A stretch of 64,000 nucleotides of DNA from Mariniphaga sp041687215 (GCF_041687215.1 NZ_JAWLCI010000019.1:1-64000), one strand, 5' to 3'; shown: positions 50,741-61,160, numbered from the stretch's first letter. Numbers and translations: made by a program. Notes: generated by a model from the letters alone, not told the origin.

Positions 50741-51090
50741 AAACTGAAAACTCAAATTCAGGAAATAACTGGGATGAATTTTACAGGAAAGCCCGCAACG
50801 GAGGATTTTTCAGTTACCGGATAACCACCGGCGGAGAAAAAAATCTGGAGTTGAAGGTGCGCTACTGGGGATTTGAATGGGGCAGCAGGAAATTCGATAT
50901 TTTTATCGATAACGAAAAACTGGTTACTGAAGACAACACCGGCCGGTGGAGCCAATCGGCTTTTCAGAATGTGGTTTATGAAATTCCGGAATCGATGGTT
51001 GAAGGAAAAGATTTTGTTCGGGTGAAATTTCAGGCGCACGAAGGAAGCACTGCCGGCGGTGTCTATTACATCCGGTTGCTTCGCAGATAA
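50741..51090 (+). pseudogene. C-terminal fragment of a GH127-type beta-L-arabinofuranosidase
   Basis: About 115 residues: ENSNSGNNWDEFYRKARNGG, LELKVRYWGFEWGSRKFDIF, VTEDNTGRW and a GGVYYIRLLRR end. This corresponds to the C-terminal beta-sandwich (DUF6805) of GH127/DUF1680 arabinofuranosidases. The catalytic barrel, about 550 residues, is absent. An ATG at 50671 opens the frame but reads across the antisense of the esterase fragment and has no meaning. Junction at about 50740. Confidence 0.68.
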
Positions 51091-51212
51091 ATAGTTTTAC
51101 TGGAAAAAAATTTTTTAGCACAAAATCGAAAAAAGATGCTTTTCCATTTCGCCATAACAGTAATTTTTACTTTTTTTATGAAGTATTCTAAATCAATAGT
51201 TATTAACCTGAT

Positions 51213-52055
51213 ATGAAAAAATTAATTTCCTTAGTATTTCCTTTTTTCCTTAGCCTTGCCGGCTATTCGCAGGAAATAGCAAATCCGGCACCAGAGGGTT
51301 TCGATGTTGTTCGTTCTGACATTCTACACGGGAATATCGATACAATAACCTATTTTTCAGAAACAGTTGGCAATAACCGGAATGCTGTTATTTACATACC
51401 GCCCGGATTTTCAAACGAAAAAAAATACCCGGTGCTTTATCTTTTACACGGCATTGGCGGAGATGAATTTGAATGGTTGAACGGCGGCTGCCCTCAGGTT
51501 ATTTTTGATAATCTTTACGTCGAAAACAAAATTGAACCTATGATTGTGGTGATGCCCAACGGCAGGGCAATGAAAGACGACCGGGCCACGGGAAATGTTT
51601 TTGCTCCTGAAAAACAGGAATCATTTGCCACCTTTGAAAAGGATTTGCTGAACGATGTGATTCCTTTCGTTGAAAAAAATTATCCGGTGATGAAAGACCG
51701 GGAACACAGGGCCATTGCCGGTTTGTCGATGGGAGGCGGACAGTCGCTCAATTTCGGTTTGGGTAACCTCGACAAATTTGTCTGGGTAGGCGGATTTTCA
51801 TCGGCGCCCAACACCAAACCACCGCAGGAACTGGTACCCAATCCTGAAAATGCGAAAGCACAATTGAAACTGCTCTGGCTTTCGTGCGGCAATAAAGACG
51901 GGCTTATCAATATCAGCAACCAAACAAGTGACTACCTGAAAGAAAACGGCGTTCCTCATCATTATGAAATTTACGACGGAAACCACGATTTCGAGGTTTG
52001 GAAAACCAGCCTCTACAAGTTTTCGCAACTGTTGTTTAAATTTGATAATCAGTAA
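51213..52055 (+). CDS. Exported CE1-type esterase
   Basis: 280 aa, signal peptide (VFPFFLSLAGYSQ). Alpha/beta hydrolase of the esterase D/feruloyl-esterase kind: YIPPGFSNEKKYPVLYLLHG, nucleophile elbow AGLSMGGGQS, Asp in SCGNKDGLI and catalytic His in YDGNHDFEVW. It probably removes feruloyl or acetyl groups from xylan. 68 bp before two GH43 genes on the same strand, which supports a xylan/arabinoxylan role. Confidence 0.88.
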   Translation: MKKLISLVFPFFLSLAGYSQEIANPAPEGFDVVRSDILHGNIDTITYFSETVGNNRNAVIYIPPGFSNEKKYPVLYLLHGIGGDEFEWLNGGCPQVIFDNLYVENKIEPMIVVMPNGRAMKDDRATGNVFAPEKQESFATFEKDLLNDVIPFVEKNYPVMKDREHRAIAGLSMGGGQSLNFGLGNLDKFVWVGGFSSAPNTKPPQELVPNPENAKAQLKLLWLSCGNKDGLINISNQTSDYLKENGVPHHYEIYDGNHDFEVWKTSLYKFSQLLFKFDNQ

Positions 52056-52123
52056 TTTTTAGTTCAAAATAAATAGAAAAAGTCATTTGCTTAAATTCGA
52101 AAAAAATTAAAAAACAATACAAA

Positions 52124-53863
52124 ATGAAACTCAAATTGAATTCCTTATTGCTGCTAATCCCCTTTCCCTTGTTTTTGTTGTCTTTTGTTGAATTCGGACA
52201 AAACCATTCAGCAAACCCAAATCAACCTGAAAACAAGCCGGTATTCTCACAGTTTGTTTATCAGGGAGATGACCAGGTTTACAAAGATTATTCTCTGGAA
52301 GACGATGAATTTTACAGTCCCATTTTGCAGGGCTGTTATCCCGACCCGGCCATAACACGAAAAGGAGACGATTATTTTATGGTACATTCGTCGTTTGCCA
52401 TGTTTCCGGGTGTGCCCATTTTTCATTCGAAAGATTTGGTGAACTGGAAACAAATTGGGCATGTGCTGGACCGGAAATCTCAACTAAAAGTGTCCGATAC
52501 AGGAATTGCTGCCGGCGTATATGCCCCAGCCATCAAATACAACCCGAACAATGATACTTTTTATATGATTACCACACAGTTTGCAGGCGATTTTGGCAAT
52601 ATTGTGGTGAAGACCAAAGATCCGTTTAAAGGTTGGAGTGACCCATACAAACTCAATTTCAGCGGCATTGACCCGTCACTGTTTTTTGATGACGACGGGA
52701 AAGCATACGTGGTACACAACGATGCACCGGATCGGGGAAAAGAGTTATATAACGGCCACCGGGTAATTAAAATCTGGGATTACGATGTGGAAAACGACCA
52801 GGTGATGGCCGGCACCGACAAAATTATTGTTGACGGCGGAGTGAATATTTCTGAAAAACCCATTTGGATTGAAGCACCACACATTTACAAAAAAAACGGT
52901 AAATATTATCTCATGTGTGCCGAAGGTGGCACAGGCGGCTGGCACAGCGAGGTGATTTTTGTAAGCGACAATCCACGTGGACCATACACGCCGGCTGTAA
53001 ATAATCCCATCCTTTCGCAGAGGTATTTGAACCCCAACCGGTCCAATAAGGTGGAGTGGGCAGGCCATGCCGATTTGGTGGAAGGTACTGATGGCAAGAT
53101 GTACGGCGTTTTTCTTGGTGTTCGTCCTAATGAAAAAAACCGGGTGAACACCGGTCGTGAAACGTTTATTCTGCCGGTTGACTGGAGCGGGGATTTTCCG
53201 GTTTTCGAGAACGGTTTGGTTCCAATGGAACCGAAACTGAGAATGCCGGAAGGTGTTGAGAACAAAACAGGAAAGAATGGATTTTTCCCCAACGGGAATT
53301 TTACGTTCACCGAAGATTTTTCGTCGGAAAAGCTGGATTACCGGTGGATTGGAATGCGGGGCCCACGTGAAGATTTTATTACAGTAAACCTCAACAGGCT
53401 ACAAATAAACCCGTTCAATAAGAGCATAAAAGCCGTTGCACCCATTTCTGCGCTGTTTCAACGGCAAATGCACAAAACTTTTTCAGCAACAACAACGCTG
53501 GATTTCACACCAGGATCAGAAAAAGATTTGGCAGGAATGGTCTGTTACCAAAGCGAACAGTTTAATTATGTGTTTGGGTTAACAAAAAAGGAAAACGATT
53601 ATTACCTGCTGTTGCAGCGCACTGAAAAAGGCGAATCGAAAATTCTTGCAAGCACCAAAATTGATGCAACTCAACCCATTCAGCTTCAGGTAAAAGCCGA
53701 AGGCGACGATTACCAATTCAATTATGCCGTTGGTAAAGGCGAATTTCAAAATCTGGGCGGCACCGTTTCAGGCGATATTCTTTCCACCAACGTGGCCGGA
53801 GGTTTTACGGGGAACTTAATCGGTTTGTATGCAACTTCCTCCAACGACGCTCAACCTGAATGA
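52124..53863 (+). CDS. GH43 beta-xylosidase/arabinofuranosidase
   Basis: 579 aa, signal peptide at the N-terminus. Five-bladed propeller with the GH43 triad: base Asp in YPDPAITRKGDDYFMV, pKa-modulating Asp in GIDPSLFFDDDGKAYVV and acid Glu in IEAPHIYKKNGKYYLM. From about 395 a concanavalin-like C-terminal domain (FTEDFSSEKLDYRW), typical of GH43 xylosidases. Exported, so it acts in the periplasm or on the surface on xylo- or arabino-oligosaccharides. It overlaps the next gene by 4 bp (ATGA). Confidence 0.92.
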   Translation: MKLKLNSLLLLIPFPLFLLSFVEFGQNHSANPNQPENKPVFSQFVYQGDDQVYKDYSLEDDEFYSPILQGCYPDPAITRKGDDYFMVHSSFAMFPGVPIFHSKDLVNWKQIGHVLDRKSQLKVSDTGIAAGVYAPAIKYNPNNDTFYMITTQFAGDFGNIVVKTKDPFKGWSDPYKLNFSGIDPSLFFDDDGKAYVVHNDAPDRGKELYNGHRVIKIWDYDVENDQVMAGTDKIIVDGGVNISEKPIWIEAPHIYKKNGKYYLMCAEGGTGGWHSEVIFVSDNPRGPYTPAVNNPILSQRYLNPNRSNKVEWAGHADLVEGTDGKMYGVFLGVRPNEKNRVNTGRETFILPVDWSGDFPVFENGLVPMEPKLRMPEGVENKTGKNGFFPNGNFTFTEDFSSEKLDYRWIGMRGPREDFITVNLNRLQINPFNKSIKAVAPISALFQRQMHKTFSATTTLDFTPGSEKDLAGMVCYQSEQFNYVFGLTKKENDYYLLLQRTEKGESKILASTKIDATQPIQLQVKAEGDDYQFNYAVGKGEFQNLGGTVSGDILSTNVAGGFTGNLIGLYATSSNDAQPE

Positions 53864-55422
53864 TGATGAAGTCTTCGATTATTATTCTGTTTAGCTTGGT
53901 AATCCTTTTTTGGGGAAATTCAATATTTGCTCAAAATAAGGCCCAAAACCCAATCATCCATGCCGATGTGCCCGATATGTCGATGATTCGGGTGGGTGAC
54001 ACGTATTACATGAGCAGCACTACAATGCACATGAGTCCGGGGGTTCCCATCATGAAATCGACTTACCTGGTGAACTGGGAAATCGTGAATTACGCCTATG
54101 ACACACTCGCTAATGTGGATGCACTAAATCTTGAAAACGGGAAAAATGCTTACGGCAGCGGTTCCTGGGCGAGTTGTATCAGGTACCACAACGACACTTA
54201 TTACGTGAGCACTTTTGCAGGAACCACCAATAAAACCTACATCTATTCAACCAAAGACATCGAAAACGGTCCGTGGGAAGAGATTTCCTTCAGTCCGAGT
54301 TACCACGACCACACTATTTTTTTCGACGACGATGGAAAAATTTACATGATTTGGGGCGTTGGCCGGTTGATGATGATTGAGTTGAAAGCAGACCTGACGG
54401 GCGTAAAAGAAGGGACCGAACGGGTTTTAATCGAAAATGCCAGCGAACCGGCAGGTGACAACATCATGCTGCCTTCCGAAGGATCGCAACTTTTTAAAGT
54501 GAACGGCAAATATTTCCTGTTCAACATTACCTGGCCACGAGGCGGTATGCGCACCGTCATTATTCACCGCGCCGATAAAATAACCGGCCCCTGGGAAAGC
54601 CGGCTGGCATTGCAGGACAGGGGAATTGCGCAGGGTGGATTAATCGACACACCCGACGGCGACTGGTTTGCTTACCTCTTCCGCGATTACGGTTCGGTTG
54701 GCCGAATTCCGTATCTGGTTCCGGTTACCTGGGAAGATGGCTGGCCTGTGTTGGGCTTTGACGGTAAAGTACCCGATGAACTTGATCTTCCGGCAAATAA
54801 AGGTTTGATTCCCGGAATTGTAGCTTCGGATGATTTTAAACGCAAAAGAGGGGAGCCCGATTTACCGCTGGTGTGGCAATGGAATCACAATCCTGACAAC
54901 GATTTGTGGTCGGTAAACCGTCGGAAAGGGTACCTGCGCCTGAAAACCGGGTGGATTGATGAACATTTTCTTCAGGCAAAAAATACGCTGACGCAAAGAA
55001 CCATTGGCCCGGAATGTTCGGGTTCAACATTAATCGATGTTTCGAACATGAAAGATGGTGATTTTGCCGGGCTGACTTTGTTGCAGAAAAAATACGGACT
55101 GGTAGGAGTGAAATTCGAAAACGAGGCAAAGAAAATTGTAATGGTCAGTGCCCAGACCGATGAGCCTGTTGAAATGGAAAGCCTGCTGCTGGAACAAGAT
55201 AAAATATACCTGAAAGCGGAATGTGATTTCAGAAACCGAAATGATGTGGCTGATTTTTATTACAGCTTCGATGGAAAAAATTGGACAAAAATCGGCTCGC
55301 AACTGAGATTGGAATATACGCTTCCGCATTTTATGGGCTACCGGTTTGGACTGTTTAACTATGCCACTAAATCAGTAGGTGGGTATGTGGATTTCGATTA
55401 TTTCAAAATAGATGGCACTTAA
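53860..55422 (+). CDS. Second GH43-family glycosidase
   Basis: 520 aa, signal peptide (LVILFWGNSIFAQ). Opening HADVPDMSMIRVGDTYYMSS supplies the base Asp. YHDHTIFFDDDGKIYMIWG has the second-Asp position changed to the DH/TIFFDDDG form, and LPSEGSQLFKVNGKYFLF the acid Glu. C-terminal beta-sandwich from about 325 (ASDDFKRKRGEPDLPLVWQW). The architecture fits the GH43 group acting on beta-xylosides or arabinosides (subfamily 12-like). Start: three ATGs in a row, the first overlapping the preceding stop as ATGA. Confidence 0.9.
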   Translation: MMMKSSIIILFSLVILFWGNSIFAQNKAQNPIIHADVPDMSMIRVGDTYYMSSTTMHMSPGVPIMKSTYLVNWEIVNYAYDTLANVDALNLENGKNAYGSGSWASCIRYHNDTYYVSTFAGTTNKTYIYSTKDIENGPWEEISFSPSYHDHTIFFDDDGKIYMIWGVGRLMMIELKADLTGVKEGTERVLIENASEPAGDNIMLPSEGSQLFKVNGKYFLFNITWPRGGMRTVIIHRADKITGPWESRLALQDRGIAQGGLIDTPDGDWFAYLFRDYGSVGRIPYLVPVTWEDGWPVLGFDGKVPDELDLPANKGLIPGIVASDDFKRKRGEPDLPLVWQWNHNPDNDLWSVNRRKGYLRLKTGWIDEHFLQAKNTLTQRTIGPECSGSTLIDVSNMKDGDFAGLTLLQKKYGLVGVKFENEAKKIVMVSAQTDEPVEMESLLLEQDKIYLKAECDFRNRNDVADFYYSFDGKNWTKIGSQLRLEYTLPHFMGYRFGLFNYATKSVGGYVDFDYFKIDGT

Positions 55423-55516
55423 CCTGATGTGCAATAGTTTGTTATGGCTGAGTAATCCCGTTTCCTGAATTTTTAGTGGCTAACGGATTTAATTTTCTGA
55501 TCTGAATTTGCTGTGA

Positions 55517-55864
55517 CTACTCAAATTCCTTTGGAACCCCGCAAATCATTATAAACGGCCCGGTTCCGGTATTCTGGTACTGGTGTTTTTCGTCCGGTTC
55601 TACCAGCGCAAAATCGCCGGCCTTCAAAAAAGTTTCTTTCCCGTTTTCATTTACCAGTGCGCCTTCGCCTTCTATCACATAATTCATGTGTTCGTACGGG
55701 TGGTTGTGAAAAGGTGTATGTCCTCCCGGTTCAACGGTGAAAACCCTGTATGCATAAACAGGAGCACCGTCTTTACTTCCAAGCGGCAATTGTTTCCATG
55801 CCCCGGTTGCGCCTTCCATATTTACCTTTATCTTTTCAACTTTTTCCAGTGAGATAACTTTCAT
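55517..55864 (-). CDS. Single-domain cupin protein
   Basis: 115 aa. Cupin motif 1 GGHTPFHNHPYEHMNYVIEG (metal ligands H, H, E, then H) and motif 2 LVEPDEKHQYQNTG. Small cytosolic cupin with a probable mononuclear metal site; the second motif keeps its His. Sugar-binding or dioxygenase roles are both possible. Single gene between convergent and divergent neighbours. Confidence 0.88.
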   Translation of the reverse strand: MKVISLEKVEKIKVNMEGATGAWKQLPLGSKDGAPVYAYRVFTVEPGGHTPFHNHPYEHMNYVIEGEGALVNENGKETFLKAGDFALVEPDEKHQYQNTGTGPFIMICGVPKEFE

Positions 55865-56028
55865 TTTTTAAGTTTTTGATTTACCCAAAGGTATTAAAAA
55901 TGATTTAGTTGGCGAGTGATTTTGAATGTCAAAACGAAAGTGCTTAGTCAACAGAATACAAAAAGTTCCGGATTTATATGTAGTTTTACTTTTTCAACGT
56001 TAATTTACTTTTTCGATCTTACCAGATA

Positions 56029-57795
56029 ATGATAAAACATAAGACTTTTTTATTTCTCCTGGCAATTCTTTTAAGCCTTTTAACGGGTTGTGAAGTGTGG
56101 CCTGAGCATGAGAAGTATAATCGGCCAGATTGGCTTCCGGGAAAATTATATACCAGTGTGTCAGTTCAGGAAAACCTTTCCTTGTTTACCGAGTGTTTGC
56201 AATTAACAGGCCTGGATAAGATACTTGACGTATCGGGAAGTTGGAGTGTTTTCGCCCCAACGGACGAAGCTATGAAACAGTTTTTGGTTGAAAATCAGTA
56301 TGCCAGTATTTCTGATATCCCACCAGAGGAGCTTGTCAGAATCGTCGAATTCCATATTATTCAGAATCCATGGACGCTTGATCAATTGCAGAACCTCGGC
56401 GTAAATGGATGGAAAACAGGAAATGATAATAATTCGAATCCATTTGCATATAAGCGTGAGACAATGTTGAGAAATCCTGCTGAAAAGTACTGGATTAAGA
56501 GGGATAGAAAGAAGGAAATGATAGTGATGGATTCAACAATTTCAGACGGTTATAAAAGAGTATTTATTCAGTCTAGAAAATATGTGCCCATTTTTTTTGA
56601 TGAGTATTTAATAACAAACGAGCTTACTTCTGAAGATTATCGCTTTTATTTTAATAGGATTTATGAACCTGGAAATGTATATTTTGCAGGAGCCAAAATA
56701 ATTGAGGCTGATGTTTTTGCCGAAAACGGATTTATTCATATCATTGACAAGGTTGTGAACCCCATGCTAAGTGCAAAAGAGCTGCTTGAAAAAGAGGTGC
56801 CGGGTGAATCCTACAAACTTTTCATGGAAATGGTTTATTGGCATTATCCGGATTTTGAGCCAAACATAACTGCCACTTTTAATCAGCCAGAAGTAAGATT
56901 TGGGGGATTAGTTGATACTTTGTGGGATTTAAATTACACTAAACTGGCATTTGATCTTCATAGTGAACGTATCTATAGTTTAAATCAAACCATTGTCAGA
57001 CACAATGGTTTGTTTGCTCCAACCGACGACGCTTTCAGGAAATTTATTGATGGCACGCTAACCGCAAAGTCCGGATTCCCCCACTGGACCGATCAGAAAT
57101 CTCTTCCACCTGATATTGTTGAAATCATTATTGCACAAAATTTTAAAACTTCTCCAATATTTCCATCAAAAAATCAATATCAGGAAATTTTTAAGAAAGG
57201 AAACAGGTATCATCAGGAGGAAGAAGGTATCATCAGAAAAGAATTTGGCAGCAACTGTACATTCATAGGTCTGAATTCATATATCCCCGACCGGGTGTTT
57301 ACCAGTGTTACCGGGCCGGTGTTCTGCCGTCCAAGCTATTCTATATTCAGGCGGGCAATGCTGTATTCCGGAGCTATTGATGTCATTGCCAATCATAATG
57401 GCCCATTGTATTTTTTCCCAATTCCCGATTACGCTTTAATGTCCGATTCGTCGCTGTTAATCAATTGGATTAATAAAGATGAAGACATGTATAATTTCCA
57501 GGTATTGAATAAATTAACACGTCAGGTTGAGAATGTGGGAAGCAATACACTCAAAAATTGGATTTTGAATCAGGTAGGAGTTTCCCTAACCAATCAAGGT
57601 GCCGAAAAGCAAATTATTCGAACTTTAGGGGGTAAAAACATCACCTGGGATCATGCAAGCAATACAATTCGGGGTACTTTACCCTGCACAGAAGGATATA
57701 AATCGAGAATCGTCACAACCTGCACTCCTGCCGAGTTGGGAGAACCCACAGACAACGGCAGATCCTGGAGTGTACGTTACTGGTTCAATTTTTAA
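56029..57795 (+). CDS. Fasciclin-domain lipoprotein
   Basis: 588 aa, lipoprotein signal LSLLTGCEVW. At least two FAS1 domains: first about 45-245 with the H1 block WSVFAPTDEAMKQFLVEN and H2-like IHIIDKVVNP; second about 310-420 with NGLFAPTDDAFRKFIDG. The C-terminal 170 residues look like a third, decayed FAS1. Fasciclin lipoproteins often sit beside SusCD genes and bind surface components; none are here. It converges on the next fasciclin gene. Confidence 0.85.
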   Translation: MIKHKTFLFLLAILLSLLTGCEVWPEHEKYNRPDWLPGKLYTSVSVQENLSLFTECLQLTGLDKILDVSGSWSVFAPTDEAMKQFLVENQYASISDIPPEELVRIVEFHIIQNPWTLDQLQNLGVNGWKTGNDNNSNPFAYKRETMLRNPAEKYWIKRDRKKEMIVMDSTISDGYKRVFIQSRKYVPIFFDEYLITNELTSEDYRFYFNRIYEPGNVYFAGAKIIEADVFAENGFIHIIDKVVNPMLSAKELLEKEVPGESYKLFMEMVYWHYPDFEPNITATFNQPEVRFGGLVDTLWDLNYTKLAFDLHSERIYSLNQTIVRHNGLFAPTDDAFRKFIDGTLTAKSGFPHWTDQKSLPPDIVEIIIAQNFKTSPIFPSKNQYQEIFKKGNRYHQEEEGIIRKEFGSNCTFIGLNSYIPDRVFTSVTGPVFCRPSYSIFRRAMLYSGAIDVIANHNGPLYFFPIPDYALMSDSSLLINWINKDEDMYNFQVLNKLTRQVENVGSNTLKNWILNQVGVSLTNQGAEKQIIRTLGGKNITWDHASNTIRGTLPCTEGYKSRIVTTCTPAELGEPTDNGRSWSVRYWFNF

Positions 57796-57847
57796 AATCG
57801 AGTAAAAAAATAAGCAATCGTCAGGATTTTAAATACGAATCCATCAG

Positions 57848-58990
57848 TCAATTTTCAGGGAGAGTTTCAAAAAACAGCACATCTGAAATTGAATGAATTG
57901 CGCCTGTACGCGTCATTACATTACATTTTTCCCAAACAGGGAGAATATAGTCCATCAATGTGGTATCGCCAGATTCAGAAATTCTGTATCCATAGTTATC
58001 AATGCCCGGATTGATTTTTATTTCTGCACCGGTTTCAATGGTCAATAATTTTCCAGTGGCCAGAGTGGTATATTTTTTATTTCCCCATGAAAAATCATTC
58101 ATATAATATTCACCGCCCACAAAATGATATGCAGCGAACAGATAAAATGTGTTATTTCGGTTCGAAAGTGACATACCCGGGGTTGCAATACGGGCAATCA
58201 GGTCTTCAATGTTATAAATACCGTTCCGGTGATAAATGCTGTCGTGTTCGGCAAGAATAGTATATTTATTCCACCACAATCTGCTTTGTAATCCCGAACG
58301 CCTGATAGCTTCTGCTAAAATTGAATAATCCTCCTGTTGCTGGATCCAGTCATATCCCGAAACCTCATTTTTTTGCAAAACCCTTGAAATCACATGGATA
58401 TAACCATTTGTCATTTTCAGATTTGACGAAGTAATTGGAGCTGAATTGTTTACCTTAATAAGCTGATTGTTCCCGTCAGAGAAAAAACTGGTAACCAGCC
58501 TGTCTCCGGTAAGCGTTGTGTCATTCAATGCCCCGTCAGGAAACTCATCAGTATGAATTTTTTCGTTTACCGTATGGTAACGCGTTAATATTTTAATAAA
58601 ACTTGTATCCTTTACTAATTCTTCAAAATTTTCGTAATTCTGATTTTGCTGTATAAAATGATCAATTCCTTCATTTGTAGGTAAAAAAAGAGTATAATCA
58701 TTACCGTAAGGATTGTAAGCATAAAGTGTATTCAGCATTTTTCCTTCGGCCATCAGCTTGTAAAATTTTGAATATTCAGCCTGGTTTTTATCAAGATATT
58801 GGCTAATGGAAAAAGATTCTTCATTGTCCCAACTTGATCCATACGGGTCAGACTCACAGGATGATATAAATGTGGTTAGAATAATCCACTGAACCAGGAG
58901 TTTGGTTATAACAGGTTTTCGAATACCAACCAGATGTTTTCCTAAACAGATGAATCCCAAAAATCTGAGTATATCCTGTATAAATATCAT
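57848..58990 (-). CDS. Fasciclin-domain lipoprotein
   Basis: 380 aa. Long leader, then LLVQWIILTTFISSCESD as lipoprotein signal with the Cys near 44, so the true start may lie some codons in. FAS1 domains at about 70-215 (YTLFLPTNEGIDHFIQQNQ, GYIHVISRVLQ) and about 225-375 (YTILAEHDSIYHRNGIYN ... GAIHSISDVLFFET). Convergent with another fasciclin gene, 52 bp apart; the two share only weak similarity. Role unknown, probably cell-surface. Confidence 0.82.
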   Translation of the reverse strand: MIFIQDILRFLGFICLGKHLVGIRKPVITKLLVQWIILTTFISSCESDPYGSSWDNEESFSISQYLDKNQAEYSKFYKLMAEGKMLNTLYAYNPYGNDYTLFLPTNEGIDHFIQQNQNYENFEELVKDTSFIKILTRYHTVNEKIHTDEFPDGALNDTTLTGDRLVTSFFSDGNNQLIKVNNSAPITSSNLKMTNGYIHVISRVLQKNEVSGYDWIQQQEDYSILAEAIRRSGLQSRLWWNKYTILAEHDSIYHRNGIYNIEDLIARIATPGMSLSNRNNTFYLFAAYHFVGGEYYMNDFSWGNKKYTTLATGKLLTIETGAEIKINPGIDNYGYRISESGDTTLMDYILPVWEKCNVMTRTGAIHSISDVLFFETLPEN

Positions 58991-59110
58991 TTACTTTTAT
59001 TGAAATACTGAAGGTTCAAATCTATTATCTTTTACAATATCTTACTAACTTTTCAAGTATAAAATCAACAAAAGGCCCTCTATTCAGAAATTTATGAGGG
59101 AAATTAGCGT

Positions 59111-60646
59111 TTAGTTAATTTCACATACATGCTGTAAGCTGTTTAATCCCGATTCTGCCTCCCAAAGACATTCATTCGCTAAACGAATACTGAAATCGGG
59201 GTTATTCTTCAGAGTAGGCTCTGGATCTGGCAAGTTGAGCAGTATTTTATACTTACCTTTAGGTAGATCCGACGGAATGTGAATTTTTTCACTTACCTGG
59301 AAATTTCCAACAAACCAAAACCTTGGATCAGCCTTAAGCTTGAACGAATAAACATCACCATTTTTAATATCCCTCATAATCACCTCAACCAGGCGTGGAT
59401 TAAAGGGAGAAGCAAATCCGACATTTTCCATCTTTAACAAAATACGAAAGACTCCTCCTGCTTCAATCTGATTATCCACAATTGCTTCCCTTAAAACAAA
59501 ACGATACCCCAGTCGCCTTTTGATTTCATCAATACATCCGCCAGACACCCAATGGTTGTTTACTGCCTTATTATTATAATGTGCATTGAGAAAAGAAAAA
59601 TGCATACGTTCCATTTCATGAACGGCATTTCCTTCACATTTGTTAAAGGGACTCCAGTCATCCCTGCACGTTTCGCCTCCAACAGCAGTAAACTTTGAAT
59701 CCCCGGCCAAATACGGTTTCAGGTTTGTTGTATCTATTTTGCTTTCAGTCAGGTCGTTGCCATAATCACTATAAGTTCCCACATCTGAATAACTCGAAAG
59801 GAAGCAGTCGTTGTACAGACCTATCCTGGCTGCATCACTCCCGTTCCAGGCTTTTGACTCATTCAATGCAGGCGAGTCAGTGGGAGCGTTATGCCCGTAT
59901 AAATACCTTTGTTTCTGTTGCGGATACCTGACCTGTACCATCCGGGTTTCAGGAAGGCTGTTTAGCAGAGCCTGCAAAACTTCATTCCGGTCACGCCAGT
60001 TTTTATTCACTAACTTTCCCTGACCGTTGTAGGTTGAAGCATCGCCAAAATGGTCGGTATAGTATTGTTCTCCCCATATCCCGATAAATCCTTTTTGCAA
60101 AACTGCAATTACATCACTGTATTCCTGCAATAATGGTTTAAGTTGTTCAATGTGTCTGAGTACGACTTCTTTGGTAGCATCACCGTATGGGGTACAAATC
60201 CAGGCACCACAATCACCCCTGTTGGCGGAAGTGGTATAAACAAAGCGGGGAATCAGTTTAACGCCTCCTTCCCTTGCTGCCCGAAAATCGATAGCAATAC
60301 TATCCAGAAATGCCTCAGACAGATCGGTTTCCACAAAATCACTCATCACAAAATACCGGAAAACAAGTGTGCTGTAAACACTATAATCTGCTCCCTTAAC
60401 AGTATTTTCCCTTCGAAAAGCTTTAAGTTCTTCAGGTTTTAATGTTACGTAATTTCCACTTCTTGTTTCTGAATACCTGTAAAAACCCCGTTCAGGATTT
60501 GGAAAATCCTCCAGCGATTCAGTGTAAATGTAATTCGATTGGGTTCCATACACTTTTTGTGAATATGCGAGGTTATTTATTCCTGTTGAAAAAAACACAT
60601 ATAAAAGTAGCAGGTATAATTTAGGTAAAAATTGTTGCTTTCTCAT
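59111..60646 (-). CDS. Exported DUF4832/DUF4874 protein
   Basis: 511 aa with signal peptide (LLLLYVFFSTGINNLAYS). The opening FPNPERGFYRYSETRSG, SYVTLVFRYFV-like STLVFRYFVMSDFVE and IAVLQKGFIGIWGEQYYTDH are typical of the DUF4874-DUF4832 pair, a TIM-barrel-like module suspected to be a glycoside hydrolase. IGIWGEQYY could carry the acid Glu. A beta-sandwich follows at the C-terminus (about 400-495). Monocistronic; substrate unknown. Confidence 0.88.
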   Translation of the reverse strand: MRKQQFLPKLYLLLLYVFFSTGINNLAYSQKVYGTQSNYIYTESLEDFPNPERGFYRYSETRSGNYVTLKPEELKAFRRENTVKGADYSVYSTLVFRYFVMSDFVETDLSEAFLDSIAIDFRAAREGGVKLIPRFVYTTSANRGDCGAWICTPYGDATKEVVLRHIEQLKPLLQEYSDVIAVLQKGFIGIWGEQYYTDHFGDASTYNGQGKLVNKNWRDRNEVLQALLNSLPETRMVQVRYPQQKQRYLYGHNAPTDSPALNESKAWNGSDAARIGLYNDCFLSSYSDVGTYSDYGNDLTESKIDTTNLKPYLAGDSKFTAVGGETCRDDWSPFNKCEGNAVHEMERMHFSFLNAHYNNKAVNNHWVSGGCIDEIKRRLGYRFVLREAIVDNQIEAGGVFRILLKMENVGFASPFNPRLVEVIMRDIKNGDVYSFKLKADPRFWFVGNFQVSEKIHIPSDLPKGKYKILLNLPDPEPTLKNNPDFSIRLANECLWEAESGLNSLQHVCEIN

Positions 60647-61160
60647 TTTGTGCTAATAAAATAATTTGAAATTTTTATTGCTTATAGTCAAATAGTTACA
60701 AAATAAAGTTTCAGTATAAAACATTACTTTCAGGGTGAAAATATGAAGAAAAAATTAAAAAGTGCAAACTGAGACTGAAAAACATTCATTTACAAATAAT
60801 AATATTACAAGCTATTCAGAACATATAAAACTAATGATGTTGGCTGATGCCAAATTTCGATTCATCAAAAAAGGAATTAGATGAAAATACCATTTAACGC
60901 TTTACTTTTATAGTCCTCCCTAAGACTGAAACCACAGGAGAAGTTGCAACCCGATTTGTATGTGTTTGGTGTGAATTACCCCGTTTATTGCCCTTTTAAA
61001 AAACACAGCTACATTTACATCAGAAAATTCCATGTTTTTCAGTCTTCTTTTCCCTTGACTTTGTTTATTCTGATTGTTTTTGTATTCACTGCTATTTCTT
61101 TGACTTTTAGGTTTTTGTTGTCCATTCCGAAGGTTCTGGTTGTATTTTGAATTATATCTG
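60647..61160. other. 514-bp gap containing a repeated 38-bp motif
   Basis: No supported gene. A 38-bp motif at 60941-60978 recurs at 62866-62903. An open minus-strand frame of 82 codons crosses it but is Asn/Gln/Lys low-complexity and probably chance. Confidence 0.5.
60941..60978 (+). repeat. 38-bp dispersed repeat, copy 1
   Basis: AAGTTGCAACC-n-GATTTGT-n4-GTTTGGTGTGAATTA. It matches the copy at 62866 except at the marked positions. The two copies lie on either side of the radical SAM gene in the same orientation. Confidence 0.65.
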
